This document shows, in pieces, positions 32,511-38,655 of a DNA stretch of 39,288 nucleotides. The notes under the pieces are model-generated. The model had not been told where the DNA came from. It was given only the letters and a program-made list of their open reading frames with translations, and did no database searches. Location: the IMG/VR virus record IMGVR_UViG_3300023176_005370, positions 1 to 39,288 of that record. The stretch is one strand, 5' to 3'. Source of the DNA: a virus. The position numbers were made by a program, and so were the translations under genes. Each line of letters starts with the position of its first letter. Position 1 is the first letter of the stretch.

Positions 32511-32520
32511 TGGTGTAATT

Positions 32521-34386
32521 ATGAGAATTACGGATTATAACGAAGCTAACTTCGAGATAATTCCAGATGGTGCTACGGAAAGCAACATCTTGAAACGTTT
32601 CCCTGCGTTCCTTAGGGTGAAGGGTCACTTCGTGTTCCCTAAAAGGCCTGCGATCGTTCAGGACATAATAGGTCGGCTCAAGAAGGTTTACAAGAAACCG
32701 ATTGATGCCAATAAGCGTCTTGTAGATATTTTACGAGCAAAGGAAGAACTTAAGGAAATACCTGAAGATTTCCCCTGGCTCAATACGCCGTATCCGCATC
32801 AGGAGCTGGCTCTGAGATACCTCTATACGCACGGTTCAGCCGGCTTACTCCTAGAGCCCGGGCTAGGTAAGACCTTCGTGGTTCTGAACTATATCAAGCT
32901 AATGGGGTTCCGGAAGTCCCTCGTAGTCTGCCCCAAGGCTCTTTTGTTCGTCTGGGAAGATGAGGTTAAAGAACACAGGCCGGATAAGAAGGTATACGTT
33001 CTGAAATCTACCAGTTGGAAGGATAGGCTCCTCGGTGCAGAGACACGGGCAACTAAATGGGCTGCCGAACTAGACAAGCATGAAGAAGGTACCGCCGGAT
33101 ACAAGCGGGCTAAGAGCAATCTATCTTCGGCTAGGCGTGACATAAAAAGAATCCCAGAAGAGCATGCTAAAGAACTCGAGGAGATCGAGAACGCAGATAT
33201 CATCGTCTGTAACTATGAGAAAGTGGCGCCTGGGTATGAACAGTTGGCGGCCATCGGTTTCGATTTCATAGCGATAGACGAGGGTTTGATTAAGGATACG
33301 ACTACTTCTCGTACCAAGGCGATAACTAAACTGAGTCAGAAGATAGATTATCGAGTGATCATGTCAGGTACGCTTATCAATAAAGGTGCATTAGATATAT
33401 TTGCTCCTGTACGATTCATCGAGCCTAGTCTAGTGTCCACTGCGTATGGTAGATTTGAAGAGTTCTATGCACATAAGGCTAAGCTTAAGAATGGTAGATC
33501 ATTTGTGACAGGTGTAGCTAAGCATAAGATCAGTGAGATTAGAGATACCCTAGCCGCGTGCTCTATTGTTATGACCAAGGACGAATGGTTAGATCTTCCT
33601 GATAAGCACTTCCATCCAATCTATGTAGATCAAACACCTAGTCAACAAAGGGTTACTGAAGAACTATCAAGTAACCTAATCTGTAAGATCGATGAAGATA
33701 GGTACCTCGAGGTAGATAATGCTCTGACTCTGTCTGGTAAGCTAATGCAGGTCAGTAACGGCTTCGCCTATCGATATGAATCAGATGGCGATATTGATGA
33801 TCTATGGGGGATGCCGACAGAGAAGCCTGATAAAGGTAAACGCGAGACTATATGGCTCGACTCATATAAAGAGCGTGAGTTCAGAAATCTACTCGAAAAT
33901 CAATGTGCAGGACGAAAGACTATCGTCTGGTATAATCTATCTGCAGAATATGAACAGATCTCAGAGACTCTTGATAAGATGGGTATAGAATATATGTCCA
34001 TTAAAGGAGGCTCTAAAGATACTGGAGGAACTGTTCGTTCCTTCAATAAAAGTGGTACGTGCCAGGTTTTGGTATGTCAATCTCAAGCGGTTAACTATGG
34101 CATAACCGTACTGGGCGAAGATCCAGAGAATCTAGATAAAGATGTGGAGATCCTTCCCGATTTCGATACTAGATGTCATACGCAAATCTTCTGGTCTATG
34201 TCCTGGAGTCTAGAGCGATTCCTACAGCAGCAGGATCGGATACACCGGATAGGTCAGGAAGAGGATTGCGACTACTATATACTCATCACAAAGGATTCGA
34301 TAGAGGAATTCGTATGGAGTAGGATAGGAGACCGCAAGGCGATCAACGAACAGATACTTGTAGACTATATTAATCGGTCTAAATAA
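32521..34386 (+). CDS. SWI2/SNF2-family DNA helicase/translocase
   Basis: A 621-residue superfamily 2 ATPase. Motif I is LEPGLGKTF (about residues 112-120), with a PYPHQELALRYL Q-type segment before it; motif Ia SLVVCPKALL; motif II AIDEGLIKD (DEGL in place of DEAH/DEGH); motif III MSGTLINKG; motif VI QQQDRIHRIGQ, the classic SNF2 signature. The C-terminal RecA-like domain is intact. Phage members of this group may remodel replication or recombination complexes. No strong ribosome site precedes the ATG, and the upstream gap holds a palindrome. Confidence 0.88.
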   Translation: MRITDYNEANFEIIPDGATESNILKRFPAFLRVKGHFVFPKRPAIVQDIIGRLKKVYKKPIDANKRLVDILRAKEELKEIPEDFPWLNTPYPHQELALRYLYTHGSAGLLLEPGLGKTFVVLNYIKLMGFRKSLVVCPKALLFVWEDEVKEHRPDKKVYVLKSTSWKDRLLGAETRATKWAAELDKHEEGTAGYKRAKSNLSSARRDIKRIPEEHAKELEEIENADIIVCNYEKVAPGYEQLAAIGFDFIAIDEGLIKDTTTSRTKAITKLSQKIDYRVIMSGTLINKGALDIFAPVRFIEPSLVSTAYGRFEEFYAHKAKLKNGRSFVTGVAKHKISEIRDTLAACSIVMTKDEWLDLPDKHFHPIYVDQTPSQQRVTEELSSNLICKIDEDRYLEVDNALTLSGKLMQVSNGFAYRYESDGDIDDLWGMPTEKPDKGKRETIWLDSYKEREFRNLLENQCAGRKTIVWYNLSAEYEQISETLDKMGIEYMSIKGGSKDTGGTVRSFNKSGTCQVLVCQSQAVNYGITVLGEDPENLDKDVEILPDFDTRCHTQIFWSMSWSLERFLQQQDRIHRIGQEEDCDYYILITKDSIEEFVWSRIGDRKAINEQILVDYINRSK

Positions 34387-34399
34387 GTATTCCCAATTT

Positions 34400-34415
34400 T
34401 GTTATAAGTAATATG
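34400..34415 (+). promoter_or_regulatory. Early-type extended -10 promoter
   Basis: TGTTATAAGTAATATG lies 14 nt after the helicase stop and about 40 nt upstream of the ATG at 34451. Confidence 0.7.
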
Positions 34416-34450
34416 TGAAGGATATTTTTCTTCACCCCGACGAGGATAGA

Positions 34451-34870
34451 ATGGATTTAACGTACGCGCAATTCAAACGTTATGCAGAAGAATTAAACAA
34501 GGCGATAGGAGACGATATCGATTTAGAGAAGATCGACTTAGTAATCGTTAAGACCCTGGTAGCATCTGATACGGTAGATCAGATGTATGAGATCAGGGCA
34601 ATGTCGGATCTAGGAGTATTACTTTCGTTCGTGCAAAGTAACCTGGATGATTTCGGAGAAGAGATCGATTTCTGGGAAGAGTATCTGAAGACAGGCGAGC
34701 GTGTGAGCAACGCCGTCGAGCAGCAGATGCCTCCAGAGATATTAGAAGAGATGGAGAATAATCCACTAGTTAAGTTAACAAAGAAATTGGTAGATAATCC
34801 TGAGTTACTTCTGGATAAGAAGACTCTCGAAGAACACGCAGAAATAATAACGAATATAATGGGTATGTAA
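34451..34870 (+). CDS. Small acidic early-type protein, array member 1
   Basis: The ATG at 34451 follows GAGGATA and makes the start MDLTYAQFKRYAEELNK resemble the start of array member 3 (MNYAQLKNMANTL). An upstream in-frame GTG (34415) lies on the promoter edge and is less likely. The product is 139 residues and acidic. Around residue 75, EEIDFWEEYL matches a K/E-D-F-W motif in the other members (35081, 35777, 36196). It has its own promoter. Function unknown; an early anti-host protein is possible. Confidence 0.6.
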   Translation: MDLTYAQFKRYAEELNKAIGDDIDLEKIDLVIVKTLVASDTVDQMYEIRAMSDLGVLLSFVQSNLDDFGEEIDFWEEYLKTGERVSNAVEQQMPPEILEEMENNPLVKLTKKLVDNPELLLDKKTLEEHAEIITNIMGM

Positions 34871-34994
34871 GTGTCTACATATAACTGGTCTGGATTTCCT
34901 AACGGCGGCGGTAAGCCGGGGAAATAATAAAAATAGTTAATCACATGGACGTAGACGCCAATCGCTAGAAGCCGCACAATGCGGCACACAGCAG

Positions 34995-35014
34995 GAGAGC
35001 TTAGGCTCTCTTTT
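34995..35014 (+). terminator. Rho-independent terminator
   Basis: GAGAGC-TTAG-GCTCTC followed by TTTT. It lies 125 nt after the array member 1 stop; the intervening 34871-34994 holds no clear gene but has other hairpins. Confidence 0.75.
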
Positions 35015-35033
35015 ACATAGCGCAGACCAGTTA

Positions 35034-35048
35034 TGTTATAAGTATAGT
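35034..35048 (+). promoter_or_regulatory. Early-type promoter, consensus copy
   Basis: TGTTATAAGTATAGT, identical to 21033 and 35722, 33 nt upstream of the ATG at 35081 and just after a terminator. Confidence 0.75.
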
Positions 35049-35080
35049 AAGGATCTCAACATAAGCCAAAGGAAACGGAA

Positions 35081-35491
35081 ATGATTGGATACTTTGTTTT
35101 TAAGGACTATGCTAAAGCTTACCGAGAGGAACTAATGGAAGCTAAGCAGAAATACGAGGAGAAGAAGGACGATGCAGGTCCGCTGGCATTATTGTCCAGC
35201 TCTCAGGAGTTCATGATACTGGGGAGTATGAACGACTTCTGTGACTTTGCAAAAGAGAATGAAGGTTTCGTAAGGAATGATAAGGATTTCTGGACCGAAA
35301 TACTTAGGACGTATGAAGCTACATCTAATGATATAGCGAATTACTTAGAAGACTGCAGACCAGGCTCTCAAATGGCTAAAGGTCTACGACATGATCTGAA
35401 CCTTAGTAAGGTACGATATGTCCTGAGTGACTTCGATTCTCTGTTCGATAAGAATAAACTTACATCCCTAGTCACATTGAATAACCTATAA
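35081..35491 (+). CDS. Small early-type protein, array member 2
   Basis: A 136-residue charged, helical protein preceded by AAAGGAAAC. It contains RNDKDFWTEILRTYE (about residues 66-80), matching the D-F-W motif of the neighbouring array proteins, and a coiled-coil-like start (YREELMEAKQKYEEKKDD). It has its own consensus promoter and is followed by the ncRNA promoter. Function unknown. Confidence 0.6.
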   Translation: MIGYFVFKDYAKAYREELMEAKQKYEEKKDDAGPLALLSSSQEFMILGSMNDFCDFAKENEGFVRNDKDFWTEILRTYEATSNDIANYLEDCRPGSQMAKGLRHDLNLSKVRYVLSDFDSLFDKNKLTSLVTLNNL

Positions 35492-35497
35492 GTATAT

Positions 35498-35506
35498 TGT
35501 TATAAG
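35498..35506 (+). promoter_or_regulatory. Early-type promoter of ncRNA
   Basis: TGTTATAAG, an extended -10, starts 7 nt after the array member 2 stop. A start about 7 nt beyond would be near 35513, at the base of the first hairpin of the ncRNA. Confidence 0.7.
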
Positions 35507-35512
35507 AAATAT

Positions 35513-35702
35513 GTGGTACATTAGCCACATCGGACTGGGGCTTGTAGTGTTTGATCTTAACCCCTCGCAAGATCATTCGATCCAGGTTAGGCAGCCTGAA
35601 TCGTCTCCTCACAGCAAGCGCCTCTGACATGAGTTATGGTAGTAGCTCTGTCAGTATTACTACCAATCGGTAGGCCCTCTTAATGTGGCCTGCCGATTTT
35701 TT
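35513..35702 (+). ncRNA. Structured phage ncRNA, about 190 nt
   Basis: No plausible protein gene lies between promoter 35498 and the terminator at 35665. The region folds into a string of stems: ATGTGG/CCACAT (35511-35530), TGATCTT/AAGATCA (35552-35575), CGAT-c-CAGG/CCTG-a-ATCG (35578-35603) and TGGTAGTA/TACTACCA (35637-35665), then a 12-bp terminator. CTGACA (35623-35628) can pair with TGTCAG (35649-35654) in the loop of the fourth stem, giving a pseudoknot or a switch. No tRNA or known RNA family recognised. Exact 5' end is estimated. Confidence 0.75.
35665..35702 (+). terminator. Strong terminator of the ncRNA
   Basis: AATCGGTAGGCC pairs fully with GGCCTGCCGATT (12 bp, one G-T) around a 10-nt loop, followed by a run of six T. 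Confidence 0.9.
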
Positions 35703-35721
35703 ACATACGGTACTCTCTATA

Positions 35722-35736
35722 TGTTATAAGTATAGT
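35722..35736 (+). promoter_or_regulatory. Early-type promoter, consensus copy
   Basis: TGTTATAAGTATAGT, identical to 21033 and 35034, 41 nt upstream of the ATG at 35777. A GCGT-AAAT-ACGC hairpin lies at the expected 5' end of the transcript. Confidence 0.75.
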
Positions 35737-35776
35737 AAGCGTAAATACGCTGTGAGTGAACCTCAGAGGAGGTAAC

Positions 35777-36148
35777 ATGAATTACGCTCAACTTAAAAAT
35801 ATGGCCAATACTCTTAGAGTACTTAGGCAGAGGAATGTAAGCGGGGACGGAAATTTCATCGGACTGGAGTTATTCGAAAGGATGATGGAGAAGAAGCTTG
35901 AGGGGTGTGATCCTCTCCTGCTGAATGTTACATACTTAGGCGGTATAAGAAACATAGCTATGCATTATAATAAAGAGGTGCATAAGGATAGAGAGTTCTG
36001 GACAACATATATAACAGAGGACTTGATTTCGGTGTGCAAAGCTATGTATATAGACTATCCGAAAATAGAAGGTTATTACCTTAGAAGTATTGAGGAGATA
36101 CGATCTGATTTCGGTGCGTTATTCCGACTTTCGAAAGTCAATATCTAG
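35777..36148 (+). CDS. Small early-type protein, array member 3
   Basis: The ATG at 35777 has an excellent AGAGGAGGT site; the in-frame GTG at 35756 lacks one. The product is 123 residues. The N-terminus (MNYAQLKNMANTLRVL) resembles array member 1, and HKDREFWTTYITEDL (about residues 74-88) matches the shared D/E-F-W motif. It has its own consensus promoter. Function unknown. Confidence 0.65.
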   Translation: MNYAQLKNMANTLRVLRQRNVSGDGNFIGLELFERMMEKKLEGCDPLLLNVTYLGGIRNIAMHYNKEVHKDREFWTTYITEDLISVCKAMYIDYPKIEGYYLRSIEEIRSDFGALFRLSKVNI

Positions 36149-36156
36149 TTGAATTT

Positions 36157-36172
36157 CGTTATAAGTCTAATG
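36157..36172 (+). promoter_or_regulatory. Early-type promoter variant
   Basis: CGTTATAAGTCTAATG starts 9 nt after the array member 3 stop and lies about 30 nt upstream of 36196. The TG of the extended -10 is replaced by CG, so it may be weaker. Confidence 0.6.
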
Positions 36173-36195
36173 TAAGGAAACTAAGGAGAATACAT

Positions 36196-36489
36196 ATGAG
36201 TACTTACCGCAAGTTAAAGCAGTTGTATTGTCGCCTGATTAACATCAACCCTAAAGGTGATGTGGTTCAGCAAGCTAAGGATGTAGTTCAAGATCTTGGC
36301 GATGAGAAGCTAGGATACTATCTAACTCTCGAAGGTATGGAGTCTACGGATAAAGTCTTTAAGGACAATCCTGTAGAGTACTCTCAAGATAAAGATCTTT
36401 GGGACGAAGTTCGTAGTTCTAAGGTGATTGAGATTCTAGCAAATGCAAAGCCGGAAGTAGACAGCGTCCCGAACACTGTCGCGGCATAA
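36196..36489 (+). CDS. Small early-type protein, array member 4
   Basis: A 97-residue acidic protein with AAGGAG before its ATG. MSTYRKLKQLYCRL resembles the opening of members 1 and 3, and YSQDKDLWDEVRSS (about residues 62-75) is a variant of the shared D-F-W motif. It is the last of the array, converging on the sigma gene across a terminator. Function unknown. Confidence 0.6.
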   Translation: MSTYRKLKQLYCRLININPKGDVVQQAKDVVQDLGDEKLGYYLTLEGMESTDKVFKDNPVEYSQDKDLWDEVRSSKVIEILANAKPEVDSVPNTVAA

Positions 36490-36495
36490 GCTAAA

Positions 36496-36513
36496 AAGGA
36501 GGCTTAGCCTCCT
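36496..36513 (-). terminator. Terminator of the sigma gene, probably bidirectional
   Basis: AGGAGGC-TTA-GCCTCCT overlaps the last codons of the sigma gene; on the minus strand it is followed by TTTTT. On the plus strand only a weak T-run follows, so it mainly ends the sigma transcript. Confidence 0.75.
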
Positions 36514-37277
36514 AATCTTTCCTTGAGCACGTCCAGTGCTCTTTCTTTTAGATCTTTCAAGTACTGGCGGCTGACACCTGGGTGATCTTGAATGATCTCG
36601 GAGTAGGACAGTCTACGTCCCTCCATCGTAGTGCCGTATAGCTTACGTACCAGATCGGCATCTTCTCCGAATGCATCGATCGCCTCTTCTAGCTTATCCA
36701 GCAGCAGACCATAATCCACTTCTGCTAGACCTTCGAATGTAGGGATCTCATCTTCGTTTACGCAATCTAAATAGAAAGTCAAGAATGCAGTTTGATTCAA
36801 CTCGTGCAGATCCTTTTTATTCGCATCAGGAAATTCCTCTTCCAGCTGCTTCATAGTCGGCGTATATCCTAGCTCTTCTTTATACTTCTTGATCTTCACG
36901 GATAGTTGTTGTTTCTGCGTAGGTAGCGACACCAGGCGGAAATCATTCATAGACTTCATCTGACGCTGGTAGATCCACCATCCGGCATACGTTAAGAATC
37001 TCATGCCTTTGGAGTGGTCGAACTTATCTAGGCCTACAATCAATCCCTCGTTACCTGCGGCAATCAATTCACTGAACTGGTCGATATCACCCTTACTCAG
37101 CGCCTTGGCACGTTTAAAAACAAATCGCATATTACTGGCGATAAGGGTGTTCCGGGCGTTGTCCTTGAGGGACTGCGGCGCCCATTCGTCGAAGTATACA
37201 TCCAGTAGATGCTTCTCTTCTTCGGCTGATAGAATAGGTTGTTTGCAGATCTCTGCATAATATTGACTGATATTCAT
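36504..37277 (-). CDS. Sigma-70-family RNA polymerase sigma factor
   Basis: A 257-residue protein. Region 2 is clear: LIASNMRFVFKRAKAL, then FSELIAAGNEGLIVGLDKFD and MRFLTYAGWWIYQRQM (bacterial FSTYAxWWIRQA), which binds core and melts the -10. A region 3-like segment (LGYTPTMKQLEEEF) and a region 4 HTH (SYSEIIQDHPGVSRQYLKDL) follow. No region 1.1. It probably directs the phage-encoded or host polymerase to late promoters; TAAAATA motifs are candidates. GGAGG lies before the ATG. Promoters of both classes lie upstream. Confidence 0.88.
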   Translation of the reverse strand: MNISQYYAEICKQPILSAEEEKHLLDVYFDEWAPQSLKDNARNTLIASNMRFVFKRAKALSKGDIDQFSELIAAGNEGLIVGLDKFDHSKGMRFLTYAGWWIYQRQMKSMNDFRLVSLPTQKQQLSVKIKKYKEELGYTPTMKQLEEEFPDANKKDLHELNQTAFLTFYLDCVNEDEIPTFEGLAEVDYGLLLDKLEEAIDAFGEDADLVRKLYGTTMEGRRLSYSEIIQDHPGVSRQYLKDLKERALDVLKERLGG

Positions 37278-37309
37278 TAGTCCTCCATTACCGTAATGAT
37301 ACCTACTCC

Positions 37310-37318
37310 ATTATAACA
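37310..37318 (-). promoter_or_regulatory. Extended -10 promoter of the sigma gene
   Basis: On the minus strand TGTTATAAT, a perfect extended -10, lies 33 nt upstream of the sigma ATG. It would let the host polymerase express sigma early. Confidence 0.65.
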
Positions 37319-37341
37319 GTGGGACTAGGTTTATTGAAGTA

Positions 37342-37356
37342 GGTATACTTATTTTA
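37342..37356 (-). promoter_or_regulatory. Late-type promoter of the sigma gene
   Basis: On the minus strand TAAAATAAGTATACC fits TAAAATAnnnnTAT with slightly shifted spacing. TGCCCGCCT lies nine bases further upstream, as at 30043. It could provide positive feedback once sigma is made. Confidence 0.5.
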
Positions 37357-37365
37357 CTTTTTTCT

Positions 37366-37378
37366 AGGCGGGCACTGG
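37366..37378. promoter_or_regulatory. Shared 13-bp control element, copy 2
   Basis: AGGCGGGCACTGG, one base different from the copy at 30043, lies between the divergent promoters of the sigma gene and the 37417 operon. Confidence 0.5.
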
Positions 37379-37388
37379 AAAAATCGTA

Positions 37389-37402
37389 TAAAATAGATAT
37401 AT
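37389..37402 (+). promoter_or_regulatory. TAAAATA-class promoter on the plus strand
   Basis: TAAAATAGATATAT lies 15-28 nt upstream of the ATG at 37417 and fits TAAAATAnnnnTAT. It is the only plus-strand copy I found. TATAAAAT is an alternative -10 reading of the same bases. Confidence 0.5.
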
Positions 37403-37416
37403 CAAAGGAGGAAATC

Positions 37417-37617
37417 ATGATCAAAGTAGACATTGCAGAGCTAGATAATCAGATCAGATTGTCGTTCAATAGCAATAACCCTAAAGTAGACATTGATATT
37501 ATGGATCAGATTGGAGCTGCCCTAACTTCCGGAGAGAAGATCTTAGGCTCCTATAATGGTAATACCATGATAATCGATATCGAGAAGCCGGAGGCCGAGC
37601 GTGGAAAAATCCAGTGA
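37417..37617 (+). CDS. Small unknown protein
   Basis: A 66-residue protein with an AAAGGAGG ribosome site. The pattern (IKVDIAELDNQIRLSF, VDIDIMDQIGAALTSG, TMIIDIEKPE) suggests a small alpha/beta domain. It is divergent from the sigma gene across a shared control region, so the two may be co-regulated. Its end overlaps the next small gene by 17 nt. Function unknown. Confidence 0.65.
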   Translation: MIKVDIAELDNQIRLSFNSNNPKVDIDIMDQIGAALTSGEKILGSYNGNTMIIDIEKPEAERGKIQ

Positions 37618-37720
37618 CATCTTTTTGACGGAAGGTGAGAAAGCTGAAGTAAGAGCGGGTATCCTTCCAGAGAGATTCGAAGGGTGGTACACGCTAGAGG
37701 AACTGCAGGAGTTACTGTAG
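37601..37720 (+). CDS. Small protein, GTG start, 39 residues
   Basis: A GTG at 37601 is preceded by GGAGG six bases upstream and opens a 39-residue frame overlapping the end of the previous gene. The product is acidic and ends WYTLEELQELL, an amphipathic helix. Coupled overlap and a good ribosome site support it; size limits certainty. No family recognised. Confidence 0.5.
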   Translation: MEKSSDIFLTEGEKAEVRAGILPERFEGWYTLEELQELL

Positions 37721-37748
37721 ACCCCCTCTTAAATAACGAAGAGCATGA

Positions 37749-37757
37749 TGTTATAAT
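37749..37757 (+). promoter_or_regulatory. Extended -10 promoter of the ssDNA-binding-protein gene
   Basis: TGTTATAAT, a perfect extended -10, 52 nt upstream of the ATG at 37809. A GCGAG-type inverted repeat (GTTGCATCGCTCGCGC region) lies in the leader. Confidence 0.7.
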
Positions 37758-37808
37758 AAAGACGTGAGCAAGTTGCATCGCTCGCGCATAATTTACAAAG
37801 GAGTATAT

Positions 37809-38423
37809 ATGACTGATCAACCTGAAATGATTACTACCCCGTTCGGTAAGACTGAGTGGGCTCACCTAATTAAGCCTGACACTAAGTTCTCTGAATTAGG
37901 TGATTTCAAGGTTAACCTAAACGTATCCGCAGAAGATGCGAAGGGCCTGGTCGCTAAGATCCAGGAAGTCAAAGAAGCTGCTCTTAAGTATTTCACTGAA
38001 CAGGCAGAAGCTGAGAAGAAGCCAGGTAAGAAGGCTAAGGCAGTTAAGATGTCTGATATCGATCCTTACGAAGAATTAGAGGACGGTTCTATTCAGTTCA
38101 AGCTTAAGCGTAAAGCGGCTTACGTAAAAGAAAACGGTGAAGTAAATCACTTCGAAGTACCATTGGTTGATTCTACTGGTAAGCGTATCGAAGATACTTC
38201 AAACTTAAACATTGGTAACGGCTCTACTGTTCGTTGTCGTGCTCACCTGGTTCCATACAACATGGCTACTTCTGGTGTAGGCGTATCTCTTCGCCTATAT
38301 GACTGCCAGATCAAAACCCTTGTTGCATACGAAGGTGGCTCTAGCGGCTACGACGATGTGTCTGGTGACGACGGTTATGTTAATGACGGTTACTCAGATG
38401 CTGGTGACGGCTACAAGGTTTAA
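37809..38423 (+). CDS. Putative phage single-stranded DNA-binding protein
   Basis: The ATG at 37809 follows AAAGGAG and gives 204 residues. The protein has an OB-fold-like pattern with alternating strands (GDFKVNLNVSAED, FKLKRKAAYVKENGE, STVRCRAHLVPYNMATSGVG, VSLRLYDCQIKTLV) and a flexible, strongly acidic C-terminal tail (DDVSGDDGYVNDGYSDAGDG). It resembles T7 gp2.5-like / DUF2815 phage ssDNA-binding proteins, where the acidic tail contacts replication partners. It has its own promoter and terminator, as expected for an abundant protein. Confidence 0.78.
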   Translation: MTDQPEMITTPFGKTEWAHLIKPDTKFSELGDFKVNLNVSAEDAKGLVAKIQEVKEAALKYFTEQAEAEKKPGKKAKAVKMSDIDPYEELEDGSIQFKLKRKAAYVKENGEVNHFEVPLVDSTGKRIEDTSNLNIGNGSTVRCRAHLVPYNMATSGVGVSLRLYDCQIKTLVAYEGGSSGYDDVSGDDGYVNDGYSDAGDGYKV

Positions 38424-38431
38424 TCCATACG

Positions 38432-38463
38432 GCGGGTACAGAGATGTACCCGCTATTTTTTTG
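38432..38463 (+). terminator. Rho-independent terminator
   Basis: GCGGGTACA-GAGA-TGTACCCGC (9 bp) followed by TATTTTTTT, 8 nt after the ssDNA-binding-protein gene. Confidence 0.88.
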
Positions 38464-38481
38464 TCTGTATGTCGAGGATTT

Positions 38482-38655
38482 ATGGCTACTACAAATGAAA
38501 TCTTAAAGAAAGGTGTAAAAGAGGGAGTAGACCCGCTCGCTATATTACTAGTTGTCGAAGTACTAAAGACACTAGAAGGTGATACGGTTATTCCTGAATT
38601 ACTGAAAGATATCCCACTTAAGTATTTAGAGAGTGTGCATGAAACATTGGACTGA
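38482..38655 (+). CDS. Small unknown protein
   Basis: The ATG at 38482 follows GAGGA and gives 57 residues (MATTNEILKKGVKEGVDPLA). It is helical, with a Leu-rich centre (ILLVVEVLKTLEG). It overlaps the next gene by 17 nt, so the two are likely coupled. Function unknown; perhaps a small partner of the nuclease that follows. Confidence 0.6.
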   Translation: MATTNEILKKGVKEGVDPLAILLVVEVLKTLEGDTVIPELLKDIPLKYLESVHETLD

